A stretch of DNA of 64,000 nt from Paenibacillus sp. 32352. GTDB taxonomy: Bacteria > Bacillota > Bacilli > Paenibacillales > NBRC-103111. The notes beneath the pieces are model-generated. The model was not told the origin of the DNA. It ran no database searches and was given only the letters and a program-made list of their open reading frames with translations. The DNA is taken from NCBI RefSeq assembly GCF_002042965.1, contig NZ_MZNT01000012.1, positions 238,921-302,920 on the forward strand, written 5' to 3'. Shown piece by piece: positions 51,999 through 61,623 of this stretch (its first letter is position 1; each line of letters opens with the position of its first letter). Position numbers and translations under genes: made by a program.

Positions 51999-54083
51999 AT
52001 GACAGTTATATTATCTGATGAAATAAAGCATCTGAAAATGATCATAGGAAAATTGGAGGATTCTTTAGAGGAATTGAATCAAACGGTCTCAAGATATGAA
52101 GATGAATTTAAAGAATCCATGAAATATCTTTGGGAAAATAGAAGTGATATGGATTCCATGGAGATTTTTTCAAACAAACAGTCGATTGGCCGAAACGTAA
52201 ACTTGGGTGAATTCACCGTAAAAAGGCGAGAAATGATCGAAAAGTTAATGGATTCGCCTTATTTCGCCAGAATTGATTTTAGGCCTAACGATGAGGACGG
52301 AGCGGAGCCGTTTTATATTGGGCGGTTTTCTTATGTTGATCAAAAAGGCAATATGCTGATATGCGACTGGCGAGCCCCAATATCCGGGATGTATTACGAT
52401 TTTGAGCTTGGGCCTGCCTTTTATGATGCTCCTGTGGGCAAGATCGAAGGTGAAATGAGCCTGAAAAGGCAATTTAAGATTAAAAACAGCATTATGGAAT
52501 ATGCTCTTGAGAGCTCAATCGGTATTAGTGACGAGGTGCTTCAAAAGGAATTGAGCCATACCTCGGATCAAAAAATGAAAAATATCATCGCGACAATCCA
52601 AAAAGAGCAAAATCAGATTATCAGAAATGAAAAGGCCAATGTCTTGGTCATTCAGGGCGCCACCGGATCGGGGAAGACATCCATTGCGCTGCACCGGATA
52701 GCTTACTTTTTATACAAGTACAAAGACCGATTAGCCGCTCAGAATATTATGATCATTTCCCCTAACAGGGTATTTGCCGACTATATCTCCAACGTATTGC
52801 CGGAGTTGGGCGAAGAGCCTGTGACAGAAACGGGATTTGAGAATATTGCGGCGGAGATGCTGAATAATTCCATCGATTTCGAGAGATTTACCGAGCAGAT
52901 TGAACTGACCCTTGAAGGGAATGACAAAAAGCTGTCGGAACGAATTCAATTCAAGTCCTCAATGGAGTTCCTATCTCTTTTGGATGAGTACCTTGAGTAT
53001 GCGGATGATAACTTTTTCTTCCCCTGCGATTGTTCTTTTGGAAAAATCACCATTTCAAAAGATTTTATCCAAACGAGATATCATACTCTGAAAGCAAAAC
53101 CAATTCTCCAAAGGATGGAAGAAATCGCTGGAAGCATTCTTGAGAAAATAAAATCGGAAACTAGAACGAAGCGAAACATCCCTGGAAAAAAGGAGGTCAT
53201 AAAAAAGCTGGTTTCAATGTTGCATTATGATAGTACGTTATCATTCTATAATGGCTTTTTTGAATATATCAAAAGACCGGATTTATTCTCGCTTAAAAGC
53301 AAAAATAAATTAGAAGCATCGGATGTATACCCTTATCTCTATTTAAAAATATGTTTTGAAGGAATACAGGGATATGATGACATTAAACATGCCGTGATTG
53401 ATGAGATGCAGGACTACACGCCGGTGCAGTATGCGGTCATCAACAAGCTGTTTCGTTGCAGGAAAACAATTTTGGGTGATTTCGGTCAATCCGTTAACCC
53501 TTATAACTCCATTTCACGAGAGGATTTTGTTAAGCTCTACGAAAATACAGAGTACGTAACGCTCACTAGAAGCTACAGATCCACCTATGAAATCATCAAA
53601 TTTGCTCAAAATATACAAAACAACAGCATCGAGCCTATAGAACGACATGGAAAGGAACCGGAGATTCTCCAATGTGATGATTGGATTTCTGAACTGTCTG
53701 TGATAGACGATAGGCTTGAGGAATTTAAAAACAGTGGTTTAGCAACAGTTGGTATTGTCTGCAGATCAATCGGTCAAGCAGAAGAACTCTACCGAGAATT
53801 GAAAAAGAAACATGAAGTTATCCTCCTGAATTCCGACAGCTCAAAATTTGAAAACGGGATTATCATCACCACTATATATATGGCCAAAGGTCTTGAGTTT
53901 GATGAAGTCATTGTTCCTTCCGTAAACTCTGATGTTTATCAATCGGATTATGACCGGAGCTTACTGTACATTGCATGCACAAGAGCTATGCATAGGCTTA
54001 CACTGACCTATCACGGAGAACTTACTAGCATCCTTAGTTCCATTCAGCGAAATACAAACGGAATCAACCGTGAACGTGAGTAA
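51999..54083 (+). CDS. helD: HelD-type RNA polymerase-recycling ATPase
   Basis: A 694-residue superfamily 1 helicase-like protein. A coiled-coil N-terminus (about 1-60) is the arm that enters RNA polymerase in HelD proteins. Walker A is GATGSGKTS at residues 220-228; motif II-like VIDEMQDYTPVQY lies near 465; motif III-like LGDFGQSVNPY near 490; and late motifs MAKGLEFDEVIVPS and YIACTRAMHRLTL near 630 and 655. TAGGAGTAA precedes the ATG. HelD removes stalled RNA polymerase from DNA, and some members give rifamycin resistance. Position between a MerR regulator and a drug pump supports a resistance role here. Confidence 0.9.
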   Translation: MTVILSDEIKHLKMIIGKLEDSLEELNQTVSRYEDEFKESMKYLWENRSDMDSMEIFSNKQSIGRNVNLGEFTVKRREMIEKLMDSPYFARIDFRPNDEDGAEPFYIGRFSYVDQKGNMLICDWRAPISGMYYDFELGPAFYDAPVGKIEGEMSLKRQFKIKNSIMEYALESSIGISDEVLQKELSHTSDQKMKNIIATIQKEQNQIIRNEKANVLVIQGATGSGKTSIALHRIAYFLYKYKDRLAAQNIMIISPNRVFADYISNVLPELGEEPVTETGFENIAAEMLNNSIDFERFTEQIELTLEGNDKKLSERIQFKSSMEFLSLLDEYLEYADDNFFFPCDCSFGKITISKDFIQTRYHTLKAKPILQRMEEIAGSILEKIKSETRTKRNIPGKKEVIKKLVSMLHYDSTLSFYNGFFEYIKRPDLFSLKSKNKLEASDVYPYLYLKICFEGIQGYDDIKHAVIDEMQDYTPVQYAVINKLFRCRKTILGDFGQSVNPYNSISREDFVKLYENTEYVTLTRSYRSTYEIIKFAQNIQNNSIEPIERHGKEPEILQCDDWISELSVIDDRLEEFKNSGLATVGIVCRSIGQAEELYRELKKKHEVILLNSDSSKFENGIIITTIYMAKGLEFDEVIVPSVNSDVYQSDYDRSLLYIACTRAMHRLTLTYHGELTSILSSIQRNTNGINRERE

Positions 54084-54166
54084 GTCTCCATTATGCCACC
54101 AGTTGATAGGCTGGATGTATACTTTTTTAAGCAATTACTTTTGTGGTGCTTGATAGGAGGGACAAC

Positions 54167-55435
54167 ATGAATCTTGATAAAAAACAATCTCAAGGCTGGA
54201 AGGGAAGAGTTGCGGCTTTTCTGTTCGGGCAGGGCATTTCACTATTCGGCTCCCAACTGGTACAGATGGCAATCATCTGGCATGTGACGCTGGAAACCTC
54301 GTCAGGGATTTGGGTTACGATACTGACATTGGCATCATTCCTGCCCCAAATGCTGATCTCACCCATTGCGGGAGTATGGGCGGATAGATACAACCGCAAA
54401 GTAATCATGATTCTATCCGATGGGGTTATTGCCATCACAACCCTGCTGCTCGCTCTGTTTATGATGTCGGGTAACACCGGCAATGCGGCTCTGCCGGTAA
54501 TCATTCTCGTGTCGGCCATCCGTTCTTTTGGTGGAGGGATTCACTCCCCGGCAATAAACTCTGCCCTTCCGCAAATCGTACCGGAGGACAAGCTTTCCCG
54601 AATAAACGGATACAATGGCACGATCCAGTCCATCGTGCAGTTTGTTTCCCCTATAGCGGCAGGTGCGATTATGGCTATCGGCCCGATCTACAACATTCTT
54701 TTTATTGACGTTGCGACAGCCATTATCGGAATCGGTATCCTTACGACTCTAAAAATACCAAAGCATCAGCCTGTTCCCAAGACAGAGAAAACATCTGCAT
54801 TTGAAGAAATGAGGGAAGGGTTCCGCTTCACATGGAATAACAGATTTTTAAGAAAGCTGTTCGCGACTTACGGTCTGTACATTTTCCTGTGCGTTCCTTC
54901 GGGATTCCTCGCGGCCCTCATGATTAAACGAACCTTCGGCGACAATATCATGTTCCTGACTGTGAGTGAAGTGGTTGGTTTTGCCGGATCCGTGCTTGCT
55001 GGTCTACTGCTCGGTGCGACCGGCGGATTTAAGAACAGAGTTAAGACCCTTTTCTTTGGAATACTGGTTTATGGTGCAACATCATTTGCGATTGGATTCA
55101 CAAACGTGTTTTGGCTCTTCGTAGTGCTCATGTTCTTTATCGGATTTACGATACCGTTCGCTCAAACATCGGTTTACACACTGGTGCAGGAAAAGGTCGA
55201 GCCTTCGATGATGGGCAGGGTTTTCAGCTTGTTGCATGTCATGTTTAGCGGGTTCATGCCCCTCGGCATGGCCATCTTTGGTCCTTTAGCCGATGGTGTG
55301 CGAATACAGACAATGGTAATCGTGTGTGCTGTCCCGATTATCCTTCTTGCTATGAATCTCCGCTTGTCTCGAAGCTTCTATCGGGAGGGAATCCATACTC
55401 CGGAATCTGGAGGAACAAACGATAATCAAGTGTAA
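54167..55435 (+). CDS. MFS efflux transporter, macrolide-efflux (MefA)-like
   Basis: A 422-residue protein with about twelve membrane spans. I start at the ATG at 54167, 6 bases after GGAGGG; the frame opens at 54143. The first span (FLFGQGISLFGSQLVQMAII) and the MFS loop motif GVWADRYNRKVIM at about residue 70 place it among MefA-like drug exporters. GGGIHSPAINSALPQIVPEDKLSRINGYNG-type segments are typical of the group. It is encoded just after HelD and probably removes the same antibiotic class that induces the MerR regulator. Its substrate cannot be read from sequence. Confidence 0.9.
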   Translation: MNLDKKQSQGWKGRVAAFLFGQGISLFGSQLVQMAIIWHVTLETSSGIWVTILTLASFLPQMLISPIAGVWADRYNRKVIMILSDGVIAITTLLLALFMMSGNTGNAALPVIILVSAIRSFGGGIHSPAINSALPQIVPEDKLSRINGYNGTIQSIVQFVSPIAAGAIMAIGPIYNILFIDVATAIIGIGILTTLKIPKHQPVPKTEKTSAFEEMREGFRFTWNNRFLRKLFATYGLYIFLCVPSGFLAALMIKRTFGDNIMFLTVSEVVGFAGSVLAGLLLGATGGFKNRVKTLFFGILVYGATSFAIGFTNVFWLFVVLMFFIGFTIPFAQTSVYTLVQEKVEPSMMGRVFSLLHVMFSGFMPLGMAIFGPLADGVRIQTMVIVCAVPIILLAMNLRLSRSFYREGIHTPESGGTNDNQV

Positions 55436-55473
55436 TATCGTACCCTGTACACATTGATTAAACCCTCCATCGG

Positions 55474-56177
55474 ATGAGTGAAGTGCTCGTGAACCCGGGA
55501 ATTTCAACAAAAGAATTGGCGCGAAAAACGCTGCTTCCGACCCCTGTCGCTGCGGCTATTAAACGGGAATTGATTAAAGCGGGGGCGCTCGTGCAGGATC
55601 GCGGCGTCCGCTGCACAACTGACGGACTTGCATGGATTGAGCGAGAATGGGGATTACGCGGCTTGAATCATTCCCTTTATCACGAATTGATTGATGAGAC
55701 AAAATGGAAGGAGAGTCTTAAAGATATGTTGCTGGAGGAACTATTATCGCAGCGGCCATCTGTTGATGTTCAGATCGATCAGTCCAAATGCACGACAGAA
55801 ACGAGCTTACGCCGAGCTATTCTTTGTTTGAAGCATCACGCCTTGATCGGAAAGAAGATTTTATGCGTCGGCGATGATGACCTGGTAAGTGTGTCTATTG
55901 GTTTGCTGCTACAGCGGTTGTTTCCAGATGGCGGGCATACCGCTATGCATGTGGATGTTCTGGCCTGTATACAGGAGAGGTAAAACAAACACTGCGTACT
56001 TACCGCTGCAAACAATGCTCAAGAGATGTGTATGTCGGTATCAACGAGGAGTTTGCGACCATAGAGCAGCTAAAGAATGAAGGATGCCGGGGTTGCGGCC
56101 ATGATACGTTTGAGCTGATGGCCAAACAACGGGTATCTTCAGAAATGAATGACAAGGGTGATCATACGGCAGGTTGA
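55474..56177 (+). pseudogene. Relic of bpsA, N4-bis(aminopropyl)spermidine synthase
   Basis: The first frame (to 55983) matches the N-terminal part of branched-polyamine synthase: NPGISTKELARKTLLPTPVA, GALVQDRGVRCTTDGLAW, DQSKCTTETSLRRAILCLKH and the SAM-site-like LCVGDDDLVSVSIGLLLQRL. The sequence then breaks near 55960 and continues in another frame with the expected C-terminal zinc piece, YTGEVKQTLRTYRCKQC and GCRGCGHDTFELMAKQ, up to the stop at 56177. The catalytic middle part is missing, so a large internal deletion has joined the two ends. The N-terminal first helix is also absent. The protein should be inactive. Confidence 0.78.
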
Positions 56178-56370
56178 GCTTCGTGATTTGACTGTACCTG
56201 GTATGATTCAAAAAGCTGCAACTGAACACAATTATACAATATTGATTTATAAGTTTGTTGACGAGTCTATGATTCTACTGTATTTTCATTTAATGTTGCA
56301 CATCCTACGTGTGCATCCGGAAGATTTAAACGACTTGCAAGAATGGATAAGTAAATGGAGGTCTAACTAA
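56149..56370 (+). CDS. Small hypothetical open frame
   Basis: A possible 73-residue product overlapping the end of the bpsA relic. Its C-terminal half (ILLYFHLMLHILRVHPEDL, then LQEWISKW) shares a DNA stretch of about 47 bases with 20042-20088, with about 40 identities. The stop overlaps the ATG of the response-regulator relic (TAATG). It has no ribosome binding site of note and no recognisable family. It may be debris of a larger lost gene. Confidence 0.3.
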   Translation: MTRVIIRQVELRDLTVPGMIQKAATEHNYTILIYKFVDESMILLYFHLMLHILRVHPEDLNDLQEWISKWRSN

Positions 56371-56447
56371 TGCCACGGATATTTTTGGTTGAGGACGATA
56401 AGGCAATCGCTAAAAACCTTTCCAAAAGTGACGAATCTCTCACCTGA
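56370..56447 (+). pseudogene. OmpR-type response regulator relic
   Basis: Only the first strand of a receiver domain survives: MPRIFLVEDDKAIAKNLS with its acidic pair, behind AAATGGAGGT. It then runs into SKSDESLT and a stop, probably the end of the lost kinase gene. A deletion has therefore removed nearly all of a two-component system that would have controlled the ABC pair downstream. Confidence 0.7.
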
Positions 56448-56513
56448 AAGTCACAGAGATGTAAGTTGAAGGCTCTATTATATAGGTTAACTAGGAGAAG
56501 GGAGACTAACATA

Positions 56514-57196
56514 ATGGAGTTCTTAAAAATTGAAAATCTATGCAAGGTCTGCGGTAGGGGGAAAACCAAGTTACCGCGCTTGACAATATTTCGCTCACCA
56601 TCGAAAAGGGAAAGTTTACCGCACTCATCGGTTCGTCCGGCTCCGGCAAATCCACATTGCTTCACATCATCGGCGGCGTGGACATGCCGACAAGCGGGAA
56701 GGTGTATTTGAACGGGCAGGATGTATATGCCCAAAGCAATGAAAAACTCGCCATTTTCCGCAGGCGGCAGGTTGGGTTGATTTACCAGCTCCACAACCTC
56801 ATTCCCACTTTGAATGTGGTGGAAAACATCACCTTGCCCATACTGATGGACAAGCGGAAGGTCAACGAGGAACGGTTGAATGACCTGCTCGAAATGCTTG
56901 GGTTGCAAGACCGCAAAAGGCATTTACCCAATCAGCTTTCAGGTGGTCAGCAACAGCGTGTTTCCATAGGACGCGCTTTGATGAACGCCCCGGCGGCCAT
57001 GCTTGCCGACGAACCCACAGGCAGTTTGGACAGCCGGAATGGGCATGAAATCATTAAACTGCTGAAAGAAAGCAATAAAAAATATGGGCAAACCCTGCTC
57101 ATCGTCACCCATGATGAAAATATCGTCCTGCAAGCAGACCGCATTATCGGCATATCAGACGGCAAAGTAGTGCGAGACGAGAGGGTACGGCCATGA
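56514..57196 (+). pseudogene. ABC transporter ATPase (BceA/LolD-like) with a frameshift
   Basis: It begins EFLKIENLCKVCG in frame with the ATG at 56514. In the run of five G at 56557-56561 one base is missing compared with the expected reading (which would continue ENQVTALDNISLTIEKGKF), and the rest is read one frame over. That frame encodes LIGSSGSGKSTLLHIIGG (Walker A), VGLIYQLHNLIPTLNVVENI, signature LSGGQQQR and Walker B MLADEPTGSLDSRN, to the stop at 57196. The downstream permease overlaps by 4 bases. All motifs are intact apart from the shift, so a recent mutation, slippage or sequencing error are possible. Family: antimicrobial-peptide-type (MacB/BceA) exporters. Confidence 0.8.
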
Positions 57197-59777
57197 ACAT
57201 TTTCAATAAAGTTACCCTGCAAGGCATGAAAAAGAGTCGCACACGAACGATTGTCACGATTATCGGAGTGGTTCTGTCCACCGCCATGATCACGGCCGTA
57301 GCCACCTTTGGCGTTTCTCTGCTGAGCTATATGGCAAACGGAGCGGCCCAGAAATACGGTGATTGGCATGTTGAGTTTTTGGACGTCCCTTCTTCTTTCG
57401 TACAGGAACGAACTCACGACGAAGGAGTCGCTAACACCGCAGCATTTGAAAATATCGGCTATGCAAAGCTTGATGGCGGCAAAAACCCCAACAAGCCGTA
57501 TCTTTTTATAGCCGGATTTAGCAAAGAAGCCTTTGATACCTTGCCCATAACCCTGGTTTCAGGCAGATTGCCGGAAAACAGCGGGGAGATTCTTGTCCCA
57601 GCGCACGTCGCAGCAAACGGCGGCGTTAAGTTCGCGGTGGGCGACAAGCTTTCACTTGCTGTCGGAAGTCGAATGGAGGAAAGCGAGAATCTCGGTCAAC
57701 ACGATCCTTACGTTTCCGGGGGCAAGGGGAAGGTCGAAGAAACCCTTGTGCCCAAAGACAAGAGAACCTACACGGTTGTCGGTATCAGCGAAAGACCCGT
57801 TTTTGAGGAATCTTCTGCGCCGGGATATACCTTGATAACGAAAGCGAATGCACCAGATAAAACGGACAGCTTCAGCCTATTTGTCACGCTTACAAACCCG
57901 CGTGGGGTTCACGCTTACGCAAGCAACATAGCCGGAAGCCAAGCTTACATCTTTAACGATGAGGTGTTGCGCTTCATGGGCGTTTCGAGCGATAACGTGT
58001 TCAATACGCTTTTGTACTCGGTTGGCGGCGTTTTGGTTGCTTTGATAATGATAGGCTCGATTTTTCTGATTTACAATTCATTCAACATATCGTTGAACGA
58101 ACGCACCCGTCAATTCGGTATCTCTCGTCGGTGGGAGCCACGTCAAAGCAACTGCGAAATTCGGTGCTGTTTGAGGGGCTTTGCATTGGTGCAATGGGCA
58201 TACCGATAGGCGTTATTGTAGGCATAATCAGTATCAGGCTTGTGATTTCCGTTGTAGCCGGAAATTTTGGGAACATTCTCTACAGCACCGTACCTTTAAC
58301 CTTGACAGTGTCCGCCCCCACGATTGTCATCGCGGTGGCGGTCGGTATGGTTACAATTCTGATTTCGGCCTATATCCCGGCTCGAAAGGCCGCAAGCACT
58401 CCCGTGATGGAGAGTATTCGCCAGACGAACGAGGTCAAAATCGAATCCAAAGCCGTGAAAACTCCAAAGTTTACGGAGCGTATTTACGGCTTGGAAGGTA
58501 CTCTTGCGTTAAAGAACTTCAAAAGAAACAAAAAACGCTATCGCAGCATCATCTTATCGCTTACTTTAAGCGTAGCGCTGTTTGTATCGGCAAGTGCTTT
58601 CGGAACTCATCTGAAACAGGCTGCGGAACGGTCAATAGTGGACAGTGACTATGACATCAGTTTTTCTACTCAGGACATGGACGAAAACGAAATGTTCGGG
58701 CTTTATGACGAATTGAAAACTGCCGACGGGATTTACGAAAGTTCCTATCAAGCGATTTCGACCTATTCAGGCGAGGTTAAAGCTAGCGATTTGTCAGACG
58801 GCTACCGGGAATCCGCAGGTTATGATCTGACGAACGAAGCAATTGATCTGCCAATGGACATCCAGTTTATTGAGGACAGTATTTATCTGCGTTTTATCGA
58901 AAGCTTGGGCTTTTCCGCGGAGGAATATACCGGGCCAAATGCGAAGATGATCGCCGTTGCCAAAGCCAAAAAGGTGAATGACGCGAAAGACGGGAAGAGT
59001 GAGCTGATTGATATGTTCGCAAGTAGTTCCATGAATTTTACAATCGCTCCCAAAATGAATGACAAGCCGAAGAGGGAACAGAGTCAAAATATAAACATTA
59101 CATTTGTTGATACGATACCGATTGATACGCTTCCAAGGGACCCTTCCGAGGTGAAGCCATACACTTTTATGGTGGTTGCTCCCTGTAAGTTAAAAGAGAA
59201 ATTTGAAACCCCTGGTACCCACGCGGATATGGGATTGACCTTTCGGTCAAAGAATCCATCGCAATCGGTGGCTGAAATGGAAGCGATGATTCAGGGTGCA
59301 GGAATCACATCAGAGTATACCCTGTACAATGTGCATAAAATACTTGAACAGAATCGCAATATCATCTTCGTTGTTGATGTATTCACATATGTTTTTGTCA
59401 TTATGATTTCGCTGATTGCGACAGCCAATGTATTCAACACGATTTCCACGAATATCAAGTTGCGCAGACGGGAGCTTGCCATGCTCCGCTCTGTGGGGAT
59501 GTCTGACCGTGATTTTCATAAGATGATGAATTTCGAGTGTGCCTTTTATGGCATGAGGACGTTGCTGTTCGGGCTTCCAATAGCGGGAATCATCTCTTGG
59601 CTGATTTACAAAGGGTTAATCAGCGGAGGGGCGGACATCGATTTTACGTTCCCGTGGGGCAGTATCGGAATCAGCGTGTTAAGCGTGTTCTTGGTGGTGT
59701 TTACTACAATGCTGTATGCCATTAGCAAATTAAAAAGGGAAAATATTATTGACGCTCTTCGGGATGATATGACTTGA
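57193..59777 (+). pseudogene. FtsX-like ABC permease (BceB/MacB-type) with a frameshift
   Basis: The first frame (57193-58209) holds an N-terminal membrane span (TIVTIIGVVLSTAMITAVATFGV), a long extracytoplasmic region and a second membrane segment (VGGVLVALIMIGSIFLIYNSF). The frame breaks near 58122, where one C is missing from the expected ATCCTCTCGTCGG, and continues from 58131 as VGATSKQLRNSVLFEGLCIGA. The second frame carries the rest: further spans, a second extracytoplasmic region and the last FtsX block (LRRRELAMLRSVGMSDRDF). An intact gene would encode about 860 residues. As in the ATPase gene, only one base is lost. It would export or sense antimicrobial peptides. Confidence 0.8.
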
Positions 59778-59807
59778 TTCAACCAAGTAACATTATTCAA
59801 GGTATCA

Positions 59808-59836
59808 TTGACAAGTAAACGATCGTTCACTATAAT
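59808..59836 (+). promoter_or_regulatory. Promoter of the tetR-type gene
   Basis: TTGACA at 59808-59813 and TATAAT at 59831-59836 are 17 bases apart; both are perfect. The operator sites overlap the spacer and lie directly after the -10 box. Confidence 0.9.
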
Positions 59837-59855
59837 TAGTAAACGATCGTTTACT
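59815..59855. promoter_or_regulatory. Tandem TetR-type operators
   Basis: GTAAACGATCGTTCAC (59815-59830) and AGTAAACGATCGTTTACT (59838-59855, a perfect 18-base palindrome) share the core AAACGATCGTT. They are centred 24 bases apart, so bound repressors would cover both the promoter spacer and the transcript start. Confidence 0.88.
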
Positions 59856-59873
59856 ACGGTGGAGGATGCATTG

Positions 59874-60494
59874 ATGATTGATACAAAAGAGAAAATATTG
59901 ATAACAGCGTTACACCTATTTGCAAAAGATGGTTATGAGGCTGTTTCTGTCAGTACCATAGCCGGAGAACTCGAAATGACAAAAGGTGCATTGTATAAGC
60001 ATTATAAAAACAAACGAGATATATTTGATTCGATTGTGAAGCGTATGTACCAAAAAGACTTGGAGCGTGCAAAAAGATATGAGGTGCCGGAAGAAACTTT
60101 TGATAAAGCTCCACTGACTTATCGCAATACTTCTATCGATAAAATAAAGGGATTCATTGAATCGCAATTTCATTTTTGGATACAGGATGAATTTGCAAGT
60201 GATTTTCGCAGAATGCTGACATTAGAGCGATATCGAAATCCCGAGATGGCGGATTTATATCAAAAGATCTTAGGAAGCGGACCGGTCAGCTATATTGAAG
60301 ATTTGTTTCGAGAAATGATAGAACAAAGCACTTTGGATGGTAGTAACCCAAAACAACTGGCAATTGAGTTTTATGCACCGTTTTATCTACTATTAAACAT
60401 TTCAGATGAATTCTCTAATAAAGATGAAGTAACTACTCTCTTTAAGGAGCAAGTTGATAGGTTCATGAAAAGAAATTTTACGGACAGGATTTGA
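59874..60494 (+). CDS. TetR-family repressor
   Basis: A 206-residue regulator from the ATG at 59874, chosen for GGTGGAGG about 7 bases upstream; the open frame reaches back into the operators. The HTH is VSTIAGELEMTKGALYKHYKNK (about residues 28-48). The C-terminal ligand domain is divergent. Tandem operators on its own promoter indicate autorepression. The stop overlaps the start region of rsgA by 4 bases, so it and rsgA are transcribed together. It may also control the damaged ABC pair upstream. Confidence 0.93.
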   Translation: MIDTKEKILITALHLFAKDGYEAVSVSTIAGELEMTKGALYKHYKNKRDIFDSIVKRMYQKDLERAKRYEVPEETFDKAPLTYRNTSIDKIKGFIESQFHFWIQDEFASDFRRMLTLERYRNPEMADLYQKILGSGPVSYIEDLFREMIEQSTLDGSNPKQLAIEFYAPFYLLLNISDEFSNKDEVTTLFKEQVDRFMKRNFTDRI

Positions 60495-61567
60495 GACTAG
60501 TGAATATCAATTTGAAAAACTACGGACTAAATGAGTGCTTTGAACAGGAAGGAGCTATGTACAACGGTCTGTTTATTGCCAGAGTGACTGAACAACACCG
60601 GGAAATATACAAAGTAATTAGCGAGTGCGGCGAGATTGATGCCAGCGTTTCAGGAAAATTCGCTTATAACGCAGACGACCAAACCAGCTTTCCCGCCGTG
60701 GGGGATTGGGTGATGATTGACCAAGTAGATGCAAAGGACGGCAAAATAATCATTCATCACGTCCTGCGCCGCAAAAGCGTTTTGTCACGGCAAGCTGCCG
60801 GTACCGAGAATGCCGGACAGATTATTGCAGCCAATATCGATACCATCTTCATTTGCATGTCGCTCAATGCAGATTTTAATATCAGGCGAATTGAGAGGTA
60901 TTTAACGATTGCTTGGGATAGTATGGCAACTCCGGTTATCGTCCTGACGAAGTCGGATTTGTGCGATGATTTGCCACAGAAATTGGCGGATATTGCTTCC
61001 GTGAGCATGGGCGTGGATGTAATTACCTGTTCGTCGGAAAACGGGGATGGGCTGGATGAAATTAGCACTTATGTCGGTCAAGGAAAGACAATCGCGTTTA
61101 TCGGTTCATCAGGCGTCGGCAAATCTACGCTCATTAACCGCCTTATGGGGCAGGATGTGCTGAGAACAAAAGCGATACGGGAAGATGACGCCAAGGGCAG
61201 ACACACCACAACGCATCGACAACTGCTGCTATTGCCAAACGGCGGCATTGTCATAGATACGCCGGGTATGCGGGAGCTACAGATCTATACGGGGAACCTG
61301 TCAAAAACCTTTGAAGATATTGAGGAAATTGCTGCCCGATGCAAATTTGGCGATTGCTCTCACGAAACAGAGCCGGATTGTGCCATCAGAGAAGCTCTTA
61401 AGAATGAGACCCTGTCCGAAAAACGGTTTGCGAGCTACAAAAAATTACAACGGGAAATGTCCTATAGTGGATTAAGTTCCCGTCAGCTTGAAAACGAAAA
61501 AATCAACAGAATGTTCGGTGGCAAGGATGAAATGAAACGATTCATCAAAAATGTAAAAAAAAGATGA
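60491..61567 (+). CDS. rsgA: Ribosome small subunit-dependent GTPase A
   Basis: A 358-residue circularly permuted GTPase. The order is G4 (LTKSD near residue 155), G1 (GSSGVGKST near 205), then G3 (DTPGMRE near 257), and a C-terminal zinc finger CKFGDCSHETEPDC (about 290-303). An N-terminal OB domain (SGKFAYNADDQTSFPAVGDWV) precedes it. It removes or checks factors on the maturing 30S subunit. The TTG start at 60491 overlaps the TetR stop; a GTG at 60500 is an alternative. Co-transcription with a TetR gene is unusual for rsgA, and this is probably a second, accessory copy. Confidence 0.93.
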   Translation: MRLVNINLKNYGLNECFEQEGAMYNGLFIARVTEQHREIYKVISECGEIDASVSGKFAYNADDQTSFPAVGDWVMIDQVDAKDGKIIIHHVLRRKSVLSRQAAGTENAGQIIAANIDTIFICMSLNADFNIRRIERYLTIAWDSMATPVIVLTKSDLCDDLPQKLADIASVSMGVDVITCSSENGDGLDEISTYVGQGKTIAFIGSSGVGKSTLINRLMGQDVLRTKAIREDDAKGRHTTTHRQLLLLPNGGIVIDTPGMRELQIYTGNLSKTFEDIEEIAARCKFGDCSHETEPDCAIREALKNETLSEKRFASYKKLQREMSYSGLSSRQLENEKINRMFGGKDEMKRFIKNVKKR

Positions 61568-61623
61568 GATAGCGAAAAAATAAGAGAGGTCAACTGAACT
61601 GTCTTACAGAAGGAGGAACCAAT

